Source: Corynebacterium sp. HMSC05H05
GTDB taxonomy: Bacteria; Actinomycetota; Actinomycetes; Mycobacteriales; Mycobacteriaceae
NCBI RefSeq assembly: GCF_001807265.1
Contig: NZ_KV788402.1
Span: 22,392-86,391, forward strand
Direction: 5' to 3'
Length of the DNA: 64,000 bases
A model generated the notes under the pieces. The model ran no database searches. It was given only the letters and a program-made list of their open reading frames with translations, and had not been told where the DNA came from. Made by a program: the position numbers and the translations under genes. Shown here in pieces: positions 8,964-17,072 of this stretch. Within the stretch, counting starts at the first letter, position 1. Each line of letters starts with the position of its first letter.

Positions 8964-9551
8964 TTACGCGCGCTTCATCTTGCCGTCCTTGTCAGCGAAC
9001 GGGAAGCCGAGGTGCGTCAGCAGGGCGCGACCCTCGTCGTCGTTCGTGGCAGTGGTAACGAGCGTGATGTCCATGCCACGGACGCGATCGATCTTGTCGA
9101 TGTCGATCTCGTAGAACATGGTCTGCTCGGACAGGCCGAAGGTGTAGTTGCCGTTGCCGTCGAACTGCTTGTCGTTCAGGCCTCGGAAGTCGCGGATACG
9201 CGGCAGGGCGACGGTCAGCAGGCGGTCCAGGAACTCCCACATGCGGTCGCCGCGGAGGGTGACCTTCGCGCCGATCGGCATGCCTTCGCGGAGCTTGAAG
9301 TTAGCGATGGACTTCTTCGCGCGACGCAGCTGCGGCTTCTGGCCGGTGATCGCGGTGAGGTCCTCGAGCGCACCGTTGATGACCTTGGAGTCGCGGGCGG
9401 CGTCGCCCACACCCATGTTCACGACGATCTTGGTCAGGCCCGGGATCTGCATGACGTTGTCGTAGGAGAACTCGTCGTTGAGCTTGGTGCGGATCTCGTC
9501 CTGGTAACGCGTCTTCAGGCGGGGGGTGTAGTTCTGAATGCTCTCAGTCAT
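8964..9551 (-). CDS. rplE: 50S ribosomal protein L5
   Basis: Ribosomal protein L5, 195 residues, which binds 5S rRNA and contacts P-site tRNA. Diagnostic segments are [52 protein letters not shown] and the C-terminal [26 protein letters not shown]. Its start codon overlaps the rplX stop by one base (TAATG), implying translational coupling. It is followed by a terminator instead of rpsN/rpsH. Confidence 0.98.
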   Translation of the reverse strand: MTESIQNYTPRLKTRYQDEIRTKLNDEFSYDNVMQIPGLTKIVVNMGVGDAARDSKVINGALEDLTAITGQKPQLRRAKKSIANFKLREGMPIGAKVTLRGDRMWEFLDRLLTVALPRIRDFRGLNDKQFDGNGNYTFGLSEQTMFYEIDIDKIDRVRGMDITLVTTATNDDEGRALLTHLGFPFADKDGKMKRA

Positions 9552-9865
9552 TAGATGTCCTTCCCGTTCGACTTGGCTACGCGGATCTTCTTGCCGTCCT
9601 CGTCGAAGCGGAAGCCGACGCGGGTCGGCTTACCGTCGGAATCCAGGATCATCACGTTGGACACGTGGATCGGGGCTTCCTGGGTGACAATGCCGCCGGA
9701 CTCGGCGCCGCGCTCGGTGTAGGAGTTTGCGACGTGCTTCTTGATGCGGTTCACGCCCTCGACCAGGACCTTGTCACGCTGCGGGTACGCCTCGATGACG
9801 CGGCCCTGAGCGCCCTTGTCCTTGCCGGCGATGACCTGGACCATATCGCCCTTCTTGATCTTCAT
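9551..9865 (-). CDS. rplX: 50S ribosomal protein L24
   Basis: Ribosomal protein L24, 104 residues, an early 23S rRNA assembly initiator. It begins [39 protein letters not shown] (the KOW motif) and ends with the usual [18 protein letters not shown]. It lies 2 nt after the rplN stop and overlaps rplE by one base. Confidence 0.98.
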   Translation of the reverse strand: MKIKKGDMVQVIAGKDKGAQGRVIEAYPQRDKVLVEGVNRIKKHVANSYTERGAESGGIVTQEAPIHVSNVMILDSDGKPTRVGFRFDEDGKKIRVAKSNGKDI

Positions 9866-9867
9866 AC

Positions 9868-10236
9868 TTAGATCACCTCCGGTGCGAGAGACACGATCTT
9901 CATGAAGCGCTTGTCGCGCAGCTCACGAGCGACCGGGCCGAAGATGCGGGTGCCGCGCGGCTCGGTGTCGTTCTTGATGATGACGGCAGCGTTCTCGTCG
10001 AAGGAGATGTAGGAGCCGTCCGGACGACGGGTTTCCTTCTTCGCGCGGACGATGACAGCCTTGACGACCTCACCCTCCTTGACGTTGCCGCCCGGGGCAG
10101 CTTCCTTCACGGTGGCGACAATCGTGTCGCCGATGCCGGCGAAGCGTCGAACAGAACCGCCGAGAACGTTGATGCACAGAATTTCGCGTGCACCAGTGTT
10201 GTCGGCGACCTTCAGACGCGATTCTTTCTGAATCAC
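9868..10236 (-). CDS. rplN: 50S ribosomal protein L14
   Basis: Ribosomal protein L14, 122 residues, which forms an intersubunit bridge with 16S rRNA. The start is decided by the ribosome binding site: AGGAGA lies six bases before a GTG at 10236 that yields [27 protein letters not shown], the universal L14 N-terminus. The in-frame ATG eight codons upstream lies before that site and is rejected. It opens the short rplN-rplX-rplE unit, cut off from rpsQ by about 17 kb of accessory DNA. Confidence 0.97.
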   Translation of the reverse strand: MIQKESRLKVADNTGAREILCINVLGGSVRRFAGIGDTIVATVKEAAPGGNVKEGEVVKAVIVRAKKETRRPDGSYISFDENAAVIIKNDTEPRGTRIFGPVARELRDKRFMKIVSLAPEVI

Positions 10237-10452
10237 AGTTGGTCTCCTGACCTGGATCAATGTGCGCCAGATTTCCGTCCTGCACGCACGTGGTCAATGC
10301 TTTCGGTGCCTATTGCTTATCGACGAACCATCACGTGGTCGAAGGGTCTCGGATGCTCAGCTCGGAAACGCGCGTCGCACCCGACCAGCAGTAGACAACT
10401 GGAGTATTCAACCACGAGCTGGGCCGATTCCCCAAATCTCACCCAAGAAAGC

Positions 10453-10476
10453 AAAACGCCCGCTCCCCGACGGGCG
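10453..10476 (-). terminator. Intrinsic terminator of the small secreted-protein genes
   Basis: On the minus strand CGCCCG (loop TCGGGGAG) CGGGCG is followed by TTTT. It is 32 nt after the stop of the 10508-10762 gene. The remainder of 10237-10507 holds the rplN promoter region and one iterated 11-mer (10315-10325); I see no gene there. Confidence 0.7.
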
Positions 10477-10507
10477 GGGGGCGGGACGAATAGCTCGCCT
10501 TACAGTT

Positions 10508-10762
10508 TTAGACAGAGCTTGCGGTGGCGGCACCGACGCCAAGCACGCCAGCGAGCGATAGGATGCTGAGGATCCAACCGACCGAAGACAGGGCAGCCGG
10601 GACCAGCAGCAGGTTCGGAGCCTGCGGGCCACCGTAGGCGCGCATCTCGTTGATGACCTGGTTCAGCGGCTCCGGATAGGTGGCCGCCTCTGCGACGGGG
10701 GCGTTGGCGCCGGTTACAACAGCAGCCGCGAGAGCAACAGCGGCGATACGACGGAACTTCAT
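10508..10762 (-). CDS. Small secreted hydrophobic protein (paralogue 1)
   Basis: An 84-residue protein of unknown function. The first 28 residues form a signal peptide (MKFRRIAAVALAAAVVTG...ANAPVAEA, cleavage near Ala-Ala-Thr). The mature part of about 56 residues has the motif PEPLNQVINEMRAYGGPQAPNLLLVPAALSS followed by a hydrophobic C-terminus (WILSILSLAGVLGVG). The ATG at 10762 follows GAAAGGA; a GTG two codons earlier is also possible. The motif recurs in the adjacent gene at 10803, so the two are tandem paralogues. Possible roles are a small envelope channel or a peptide; neither can be shown from sequence. Confidence 0.75.
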   Translation of the reverse strand: MKFRRIAAVALAAAVVTGANAPVAEAATYPEPLNQVINEMRAYGGPQAPNLLLVPAALSSVGWILSILSLAGVLGVGAATASSV

Positions 10763-10802
10763 GTTCACTTATTCCTTTCAGGGACTTTTCGAGTCGCGTG
10801 TT

Positions 10803-11030
10803 TTACTTTGCGGCGGCGACGATGGACTGGATGATGCCGACGATGATGTTCAGGGAAGACAACGCTGCCGGCACGAGGATGATGTTCTGAGCCTCCCAGC
10901 CACCAACCTTGTAGATTTCGTACAGAACGCGGTTCAGCGGTTCCGGCGCGGGCTGTGCGGATGCTGCCGGCGCAGCGACAACGACGGTAGAAGCGACAGC
11001 CGCTGCGGCAACAAGACGGCGAAGTTTCAT
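10803..11030 (-). CDS. Small secreted hydrophobic protein (paralogue 2)
   Basis: A 75-residue protein with a signal peptide (MKLRRLVAAAAVASTVVVAAPAASA, cleavage before QPAPEP). The mature region of about 50 residues is PEPLNRVLYEIYKVGGWEAQNIILVPAALSS plus a hydrophobic tail ending in IIQSIVAAAK. It shares the pattern PEPLNxV...GGxxAxNhhLVPAALSS with the downstream gene. The longer frame to 11183 is unlikely because the signal peptide begins at the ATG at 11030. It probably forms a two-gene transcript with the 10508 gene, ending at the terminator at 10453-10476. Confidence 0.75.
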   Translation of the reverse strand: MKLRRLVAAAAVASTVVVAAPAASAQPAPEPLNRVLYEIYKVGGWEAQNIILVPAALSSLNIIVGIIQSIVAAAK

Positions 11031-11113
11031 TGCAATCTCCAAAAAGTCACGGAAAACAGTGGGCGCTGGCCTCCATAAAAGACGACCTTGCGTCGATGAC
11101 GTTACCGCCAGAT

Positions 11114-11133
11114 TTTGCGACGTGTGTCGCAAA
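11114..11133. promoter_or_regulatory. Perfect 20-bp palindrome, possible operator
   Basis: TTTGCGAC-GTGT-GTCGCAAA: 8-bp perfect arms with a 4-bp spacer, 84 nt upstream of the minus-strand secreted-protein start (11030) and about 190 nt upstream of the plus-strand channel gene. The size and symmetry fit a dimeric repressor site. I cannot name the regulator. Nothing else is evident in 11031-11320. Confidence 0.5.
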
Positions 11134-11320
11134 CGAGGATTTTCTTTCACTGCGCGACCGGCCACACCCGAGACGCGGCCCACCCGTCACCCGCCCCCTA
11201 CCCGAACAACACCCCTAGAAATTGACTTGCGTCTGTGAATCTAGCCACATCACGCCGCGAATTTACCATCAACCCAGGTCACGGCCCTTTCAGCAACACA
11301 GCAATGTTTCGCCATAAGGT

Positions 11321-12136
11321 ATGACCTCTTGTACGTTAGAACCCGTGAGTTTTTACGAAGCCGCCCCTACGGCGATCAAGAACAAGGTTGACCTCTTTAC
11401 CCAAGAGCCCGCCCGGTTTGCCACCCGTGCAGTTCTGGCGGGCGTGTACCTGGGCATCATGACGGCGTTCGCCGCCTCCACTGCCCAACTGCTGGACGGC
11501 TACGCCCCGGGCTGGGGCAAGTACGCGTTCGGCGCCATCTTCGCCTCCACGCTGTACATCATCATCGTGCTGCAAGGCGAACTTGCCACAGGCGACATGA
11601 TGTTCATGACCTACGGTGCACTGCATAAGAAGAACACGGTGGTCAAGGGCCTGTTGCTAGTCCTGTTCGTCACCGTCTTCAACCTCATTGGTGCAGTGGC
11701 GATTTCATGGTTGATTTCCCGGACCACCATGGGCCAGATGGTCGAGGTGGACGGATTCCTCCACGACTTGCTCGTGGCCAAGCTGCAGAAGTCGAGTGCG
11801 ACGCTGTTTGTCGAGGCCATCCTGGCCAACGTCGTTGTGAACATCGCCTTCATGCTGGCCACCCAGGCCGGCAAGGACTTCAGCGCGAAGCTGTGGGGTG
11901 TCATCCTGATCATCCCGTCGTTTGCCACCATGAGCTACGAGCACTCCATCGCGAACTTCATCCTCACCAGCCTGGGCGGTTTCACGCTCGGCCCGGAGAC
12001 GATCGAGGGCTTCACCAACTGGAACGTCATCCGCAACTGGGTTGTCGTGTGGCTGGGCAACTTCGTCGGCGGCGGCTTCATCATGGGCGGGCTCTACGGC
12101 TGGCTCAACCTGACCAAGACGGACTACAAGGACTAG
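11321..12136 (+). CDS. Formate/nitrite transporter family (FocA/NirC-like) channel
   Basis: An integral membrane protein of 271 residues, with six membrane helices expected for the pentameric FNT fold. Typical segments are TRAVLAGVYLGIMTAFAAS, LYIIIVLQGELATGDMMFMTYGAL (the family has a similar ELFTG-type loop), and SYEHSIANF near residue 205, matching the conserved FxHxxAN-type signature. It likely conducts formate, nitrite or a similar monovalent anion across the inner membrane. The start is uncertain: ATG at 11321 or GTG at 11345 (MSFYEAAPTAI). Neither has a clear ribosome binding site. Confidence 0.88.
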   Translation: MTSCTLEPVSFYEAAPTAIKNKVDLFTQEPARFATRAVLAGVYLGIMTAFAASTAQLLDGYAPGWGKYAFGAIFASTLYIIIVLQGELATGDMMFMTYGALHKKNTVVKGLLLVLFVTVFNLIGAVAISWLISRTTMGQMVEVDGFLHDLLVAKLQKSSATLFVEAILANVVVNIAFMLATQAGKDFSAKLWGVILIIPSFATMSYEHSIANFILTSLGGFTLGPETIEGFTNWNVIRNWVVVWLGNFVGGGFIMGGLYGWLNLTKTDYKD

Positions 12137-12155
12137 TCCCCCACCGTCTGCCAGA

Positions 12156-14009
12156 ATGGGACAGGTGAATACACCTGTTTCCCACTCGGCCCCAGATGTC
12201 CTTCAGGCCGTGCGCGGCGTGCGCGATGCGGTGGCAGACACAGCGTTGCCTGTCGGCGTCGCCTCCGAAGCCCGCGCCGTAGTCAACCAACTCGACGACT
12301 ATGTGCTGCCGCGCCTGGCCAATCTCGACGCGCCCCTGCTCGCCGTCATCGGCGGCTCCACCGGCTCCGGCAAATCCACTCTTGTCAACGCGCTTCTGCG
12401 CGAGCGGGTGTCCAACCCGGGCGTGATCCGCCCCACCACCCGCCAGCCGGTGCTGGTGGCCAACCCGGGCGACGCGGACTGGTTCAACTCCCCGCAGGTG
12501 CTGCCCGGCCTCGCCCGCTCCCACGGCGCGGGCGATGAGCGCTCCACCACCCTGCGTGTCGTGGACACGCCCCGGATTCCAGAGGGCTTGGCGCTTCTCG
12601 ACGCCCCCGATTTCGATTCCATCGACGACCAGAACCGGGCCCTGGCGTCCCAGCTCCTCGCCGCCGCGGACCTGTGGATCTTCGTCACCACCCCAGCGCG
12701 CTACGCGGACCAGCTGGTGTGGAACTTCCTCAACGACGCCGCCGGCCGCGGCATCGAGGTGGTGGTGGTGCTCAACCGCCTCGACGAGAAGGCCGCAGAA
12801 ACGGTGCCGGACGACCTGCGCCGCATGATGAACGACGCCGGGCTGTCCAACGCCACCGTGTTTACCGTCCCGTTCGTGGCGGACCTGGGCGGCGACCAGG
12901 CCGGTGAGTTCCTGGGCGAGGAGCTGGTCGCGCCGCTTCGCGAGTACCTGACCACGCTCGCGGACGACACCGCAGCCCGGCGCGACGTGGCCGGCAAGAC
13001 CGTCGCGGGAGCCGTGGAATCTGTCCTGACCCGCGTGGACGCCCTGGTGGGCGGCCGTGAGCGCCAGGAGAGCTTTGCCAACCAGTTGGACGAGTCGATC
13101 CACGAGTTCTACACCGCCGCGAACCGGCACGTCATCGACGCCACTTCCGACGGCAAGCTGCTGCGCTCGGAGGTGATGGACCGCTGGCAGGACGTCATCG
13201 GCACCTCCGACGTGTTCCGCGGTTTCGAGCGCTGGTTCTCCAGTGCCGTGGACAAGGTGGGCAGCTTTTTCACCGGCCAGCCCGCGCCGCTTCGCGAGGT
13301 GGAAACCGAGATCGAGTCCGGCCTGCACGCCGTGATTGTGGATGCCGCCGAGACCGCCGCGTCGCGCGCGTGGTCCCACACCGGTTCGGTGGCCCCTGAG
13401 CTGCGCGCGGAGGCGGATCCGGCGCTCGCCCGCGCCAGCGCCGATATCTCCGACAAGGCCGCGCAGCTGGTGCGCGACTGGCAAAAGGACATGGTGCAGC
13501 ATATCCAGGACACCGCGGGCGACAAGCGCCAGCGCGCCCGCATCATGTCCTTCGGCCTGAACGTGGTCACCGTGGCGCTGATGCTGGTGGTCTTCGCCTC
13601 GACGGCGGGTATTACCGGCGGCGAGGTGGCCATCGCGGGCGGATCCGCCGTGGTGGGCCAGAAGCTTTTGGAGACCATCTTCGGCGAGGAGACGGTGCGC
13701 CGCATGGTCGTCCAAGCACGCGAGGATCTGAACCAGCGTCTGGGCGAGCTCTTCGCCGCGGAGCGCGACCGCTACCACGCACTGACGGATCCCCTGCTCG
13801 AGGGCGCGACCGCAGAGCAGATGCGGGAGGCTTCCGCGGAGGCGAAGCGCGCTGTGGACGTGAGGCTCCTTGGGCTCGTCGATAGGCAAGACGCCCCGCA
13901 GCTGCCCGCACAGCAGGAGGACGTGCAGGACAGCTTCGAGCGCGGCACGCTGCGCGGGCTGTTCGACCAGTTGCGCGGCAACTTCGGCAAGGGGGACGGC
14001 AATGTTTAG
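12156..14009 (+). CDS. Dynamin-like GTPase, first of a tandem pair
   Basis: A 617-residue GTPase with membrane association. G1 is GGSTGSGKST at residues 66-75, a DAPD G3 motif lies in LLDAPDFDSIDDQNR, and G4 is NRLD in VVVVLNRLDEKA. The long helical middle and a hydrophobic hairpin near residues 465-510 (LNVVTVALMLVVFASTAGITGG) suggest a membrane-inserting dynamin-type protein, although no specific family is certain. It starts 20 nt after the channel gene and its end overlaps the next GTPase by 8 nt, so the two proteins probably work together, as paired bacterial dynamins do. Confidence 0.82.
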   Translation: MGQVNTPVSHSAPDVLQAVRGVRDAVADTALPVGVASEARAVVNQLDDYVLPRLANLDAPLLAVIGGSTGSGKSTLVNALLRERVSNPGVIRPTTRQPVLVANPGDADWFNSPQVLPGLARSHGAGDERSTTLRVVDTPRIPEGLALLDAPDFDSIDDQNRALASQLLAAADLWIFVTTPARYADQLVWNFLNDAAGRGIEVVVVLNRLDEKAAETVPDDLRRMMNDAGLSNATVFTVPFVADLGGDQAGEFLGEELVAPLREYLTTLADDTAARRDVAGKTVAGAVESVLTRVDALVGGRERQESFANQLDESIHEFYTAANRHVIDATSDGKLLRSEVMDRWQDVIGTSDVFRGFERWFSSAVDKVGSFFTGQPAPLREVETEIESGLHAVIVDAAETAASRAWSHTGSVAPELRAEADPALARASADISDKAAQLVRDWQKDMVQHIQDTAGDKRQRARIMSFGLNVVTVALMLVVFASTAGITGGEVAIAGGSAVVGQKLLETIFGEETVRRMVVQAREDLNQRLGELFAAERDRYHALTDPLLEGATAEQMREASAEAKRAVDVRLLGLVDRQDAPQLPAQQEDVQDSFERGTLRGLFDQLRGNFGKGDGNV

Positions 14010-15600
14010 GAAGAAGACTGGCCTGACCGAGCGGCTGGAGGCGCTCGAGGAGGCCGCGCAGATCGGCGCGCCCTACCTTTCACCTACCAACCGCGAGGGC
14101 CTCGAGCGCGTGGCAAGGGCGGGCGCGGAACGCCGCGCGCTGTCCGGCGACCACACCGTGGTGGGTTTTTTCGGCGCCACCGGCTCCGGCAAGACCTCGC
14201 TGTTCAACGCGGTTGTGGGCGAGGATCTGGGCAAGGCGGCGGCGCGCCGCCCCACCACCTCCTCGCCGCTGGCCGCGATCTGGGAGCCGGAGGGCTCCGA
14301 GGAGCTGCTGGACTGGCTGGGTGTGGAGGACCGCCGCGCACGTGAAGGCGAGTTCGCCCGCGGCGCAGGCCCGCTGATCCTGCTGGACCTGCCCGATTTC
14401 GACTCGGTGGAGGCGTCCAACCGCGCCATTGCCGAGCGCCTTGCCGGCCAGGTGGACGTGCTGGTGTGGGTCACGGACCCCGAGAAGTACGCCGACGGCG
14501 TCATCCACGATCAATTCATCCGCCCGCACGCCACACACTCCGAGGTCACGCTTGCGGTGCTGAACAAGGCGGATCTGCTCGCTGCCGGCGATGTGGGCAC
14601 GGTTGCGGGCAGCTTCGAGCAATTGCTTATCGACGACGGCTTGCGCAACATCACCGTCATCCCCACCTCCACCCTCACCGGTGAGGGCATTGAGCGCTTG
14701 CGCGGCGCGATCGCCAAGGTGGCGCGGGCCCATACTGCGCAGACCGCCCGCATCGAGGCTGACATTCAGGCCGTGACGCGGGACCTCGCCGCGCCTGCCG
14801 GCGAGGCGACGCGGGCCCCGGCAAAGCAGGCCAAGCGCGAACTGGATGCCGCGCTCACCCAAGCCGCCGGCGCCGACCATATCGCGGAGACCACCGCGGC
14901 TGCCTACCGCAAGCGGCTGCACGAGCGCACCTGGTGGCTGGTAACCAGCTGGATTACCCGTTTCAAGCCGGACCCGCTGCGCAGGCTGGGTCTTCGCGAG
15001 GACGCCGACGAAGTCGGGGTGCACCGCACGTCCATGCCGGAGCTCGACGCCGCTTCGAAGGCCGTGGCCAACCGTGGCCTGCGCGATTACGCCGCGGACG
15101 CTGCGGCTGGGCTACCGCCGGCGTGGGAGGCGGCCGTAGCCGACCGCGCCGATGAAGTCTCGCTAGCACTTCCCGCGGAGTTGGACCGGGCGGTGGCGCG
15201 GACGAGGTTGCCCGCGGAGCCGTCGAAAAGCTGGAGCCTGCTCACTGTGCTGCAGTGGCTGTTCCTACTCGCCGCTCTGCTCGGCGTGATCTGGTACTTG
15301 CTCGTTGCGTTCGTGCCCGGCATCCTCACCCCGCTGCTGGGCGCCGACCTTGTGCCGCAGGTGGAAGGGTGGCCGATTCCGACGCTGCTTATCCTCGCCG
15401 GACTGCTCGGCGGGCTTGTGGTGGGCCTTATCACCGCGGTGTTCGGCGGGCTGATCGGCTCGGGCGTGAAGCGGCGCACCCGCGCCGCGTTACAGAGAGA
15501 GGTCGCGACGATGTCGGAGACCGTTGTGGTGGAGCCGCTGGCGAAGGTGCGCGGCGACTACGAGCGCTTCAACGAGCAGCTCGCCATCGCCGCAGCCTAA
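14002..15600 (+). CDS. YfjP-type GTPase, second of the tandem pair
   Basis: A 532-residue protein. The ATG at 14002 overlaps the preceding gene, and the frame upstream of it is just overlap. It has G1 GATGSGKTS near residue 58, G3 DLPDFDS near 130, and G4 NKAD near 185. Two strongly hydrophobic segments near residues 415-475 (LLTVLQWLFLLAALLGVIWYLLVAFV and LLILAGLLGGLVVGLITAVFGGLIGSG) anchor it in the membrane. It differs from the first GTPase in sequence but not in plan. Coupled translation implies a heteromeric complex in membrane remodelling or division, which is inference. Confidence 0.82.
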   Translation: MFRKKTGLTERLEALEEAAQIGAPYLSPTNREGLERVARAGAERRALSGDHTVVGFFGATGSGKTSLFNAVVGEDLGKAAARRPTTSSPLAAIWEPEGSEELLDWLGVEDRRAREGEFARGAGPLILLDLPDFDSVEASNRAIAERLAGQVDVLVWVTDPEKYADGVIHDQFIRPHATHSEVTLAVLNKADLLAAGDVGTVAGSFEQLLIDDGLRNITVIPTSTLTGEGIERLRGAIAKVARAHTAQTARIEADIQAVTRDLAAPAGEATRAPAKQAKRELDAALTQAAGADHIAETTAAAYRKRLHERTWWLVTSWITRFKPDPLRRLGLREDADEVGVHRTSMPELDAASKAVANRGLRDYAADAAAGLPPAWEAAVADRADEVSLALPAELDRAVARTRLPAEPSKSWSLLTVLQWLFLLAALLGVIWYLLVAFVPGILTPLLGADLVPQVEGWPIPTLLILAGLLGGLVVGLITAVFGGLIGSGVKRRTRAALQREVATMSETVVVEPLAKVRGDYERFNEQLAIAAA

Positions 15601-15606
15601 CCGTTT

Positions 15607-15648
15607 ACATATCCCACCAGGATATACATCGGTACGGAACTATATCCG
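15607..15648. promoter_or_regulatory. Three GGATAYA half-sites upstream of the CoA-transferase operon
   Basis: NGGATATRN-like half-sites at 15607-15615 (minus, GGGATATGT), 15619-15627 (plus, AGGATATAC) and 15640-15648 (minus, CGGATATAG). The start codon of the operon is at 15741. Matching half-sites occur before the GntP-type permease (21540-21596). The shared pattern flanking a regulator gene suggests these are operators of the PucR-type protein encoded at 19840. Confidence 0.6.
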
Positions 15649-15740
15649 GAAACGATGTACAACAGTGAGACGCACGCCATTATCGTTTCTTCGTAGTGCT
15701 TTAGGTCACTATCGATGCCACTTGGCAAGGAAGGAACATA

Positions 15741-17057
15741 ATGACGGAGACTGGCACTGCCCTTCCACTCGAAGGGGTAAGGATCCTCGATTTCACCTGG
15801 AGTGTCGCCGGCCCCACCATGACCCGCTACCTCGCGGGCTTGGGCGCGCGGGTGCTCAAGGTGGAGTGGCCGAAGGGACCGGACCCGATGCGCACCGCGA
15901 TGTACCGCGCGGACACCGAGGAGAAGAACCTCAACAACGGCGCCTTCTTTTCCAACCTCAACGTCGGCAAAGAGTCGATGACCATCAACGTGAAAGACTC
16001 GGACGGTCTGCAGGTGGTCAAGGACATCATCAGCGAGGTTGACGCCGTAACCGAGTCTTTCTCCGCCCAGGTTATGGAGCGCTGGGGTCTTGGGTACGAC
16101 GAGATGAAAGCGATCAACCCGAAGATCGTCTACGTCTCGATCTCCGGCTTCGGACACACCGGGCCGCATGCGGACAAGAACACGTGGGGCCCGACCGCCC
16201 AGGCAATGAGCGGCATGACCGCGGCGGTCGGCGTGCCGGGGCGCGACCCCGCAGGCTGGGGCTACTCCTACCTCGACGTGTGTGCCGGTTACATGGGTGC
16301 GATCGCTGTCGCGGCCGCCGTCCTGCAAGCGCGTGAAACCGGCGAGGGTCAACACGTCGACTTGTCGCAGGTGGAAACCGGTTTGGCTCTGGTGGGTCCG
16401 ATGCTGACGGAGTACCTGACAAACGGCATCCGCCCGCCCGGCGGCTACCCCGGCGGCAACACGAGCATCGACGACGCCGGCACCGACGTCGGCTTCCGCG
16501 GCGATCAGGCACCAATCAGCGACATCTTCCCCACCTCTGGCGGCGGTTCCAACGATTACGTGGCGCTGACCGTCGAGACAGAAAAGCATTGGGACACGCT
16601 TCGCGAGTTTGTCGACGGCCTGCCGGAGGTCACCCTGGCCGAGACGACGAGCCACCGGGGTGAGATTGCCCAGCAGCTCGCCTCGTTCCTCAGCTCGAAG
16701 ACGAAGTACGAGGCGGCTGACCTGTTCACCTCCCGTGGCATCCCCGCCGCAGCGGTGCAAGGCGGCCAGGACCGTGTGGAATACGACCCGCAGCTCGCCC
16801 ACCGCGGCCTGCTGGAACAGCGTGCCCACCCGAGGTTGGAGACCCACAACGTGCAGTCGCTGCCCTACCGCTTCCTGCTCAGCGAAGGCGGCTGGCAGTT
16901 CGCCGACCAATTCCCGGTACTGGGCGCGGACACCCGGGACATCTTGGCCTCTGTGCTCGACCTCGATGAGAAGCGCCTAGACGAACTCGATGACAACGGG
17001 GTTTTGTGGCCGGAAGGCGTGCCCCACGAAGTAACTATTGCGAACTCGCTCTGGTAG
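15741..17057 (+). CDS. CaiB/BaiF family III CoA-transferase, catalytic subunit candidate
   Basis: A 438-residue family III CoA-transferase that would move CoA from a donor thioester to an organic acid. It starts LPLEGVRILDFTWSVAGPTMTRYLAGLGARVLKVE, the family N-terminus. D179 in YSYLDVCAG sits where the family has the catalytic aspartate that forms the mixed anhydride. GQHVDLSQVETGLAL near residue 210 is also typical. AAGGAAGGAA lies before the ATG. It is the first gene of a five-gene plus-strand run, 16 nt before a second CaiB-like gene. The substrate is unknown. Confidence 0.9.
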   Translation: MTETGTALPLEGVRILDFTWSVAGPTMTRYLAGLGARVLKVEWPKGPDPMRTAMYRADTEEKNLNNGAFFSNLNVGKESMTINVKDSDGLQVVKDIISEVDAVTESFSAQVMERWGLGYDEMKAINPKIVYVSISGFGHTGPHADKNTWGPTAQAMSGMTAAVGVPGRDPAGWGYSYLDVCAGYMGAIAVAAAVLQARETGEGQHVDLSQVETGLALVGPMLTEYLTNGIRPPGGYPGGNTSIDDAGTDVGFRGDQAPISDIFPTSGGGSNDYVALTVETEKHWDTLREFVDGLPEVTLAETTSHRGEIAQQLASFLSSKTKYEAADLFTSRGIPAAAVQGGQDRVEYDPQLAHRGLLEQRAHPRLETHNVQSLPYRFLLSEGGWQFADQFPVLGADTRDILASVLDLDEKRLDELDDNGVLWPEGVPHEVTIANSLW

Positions 17058-17072
17058 GAAGGACGCACTCTC

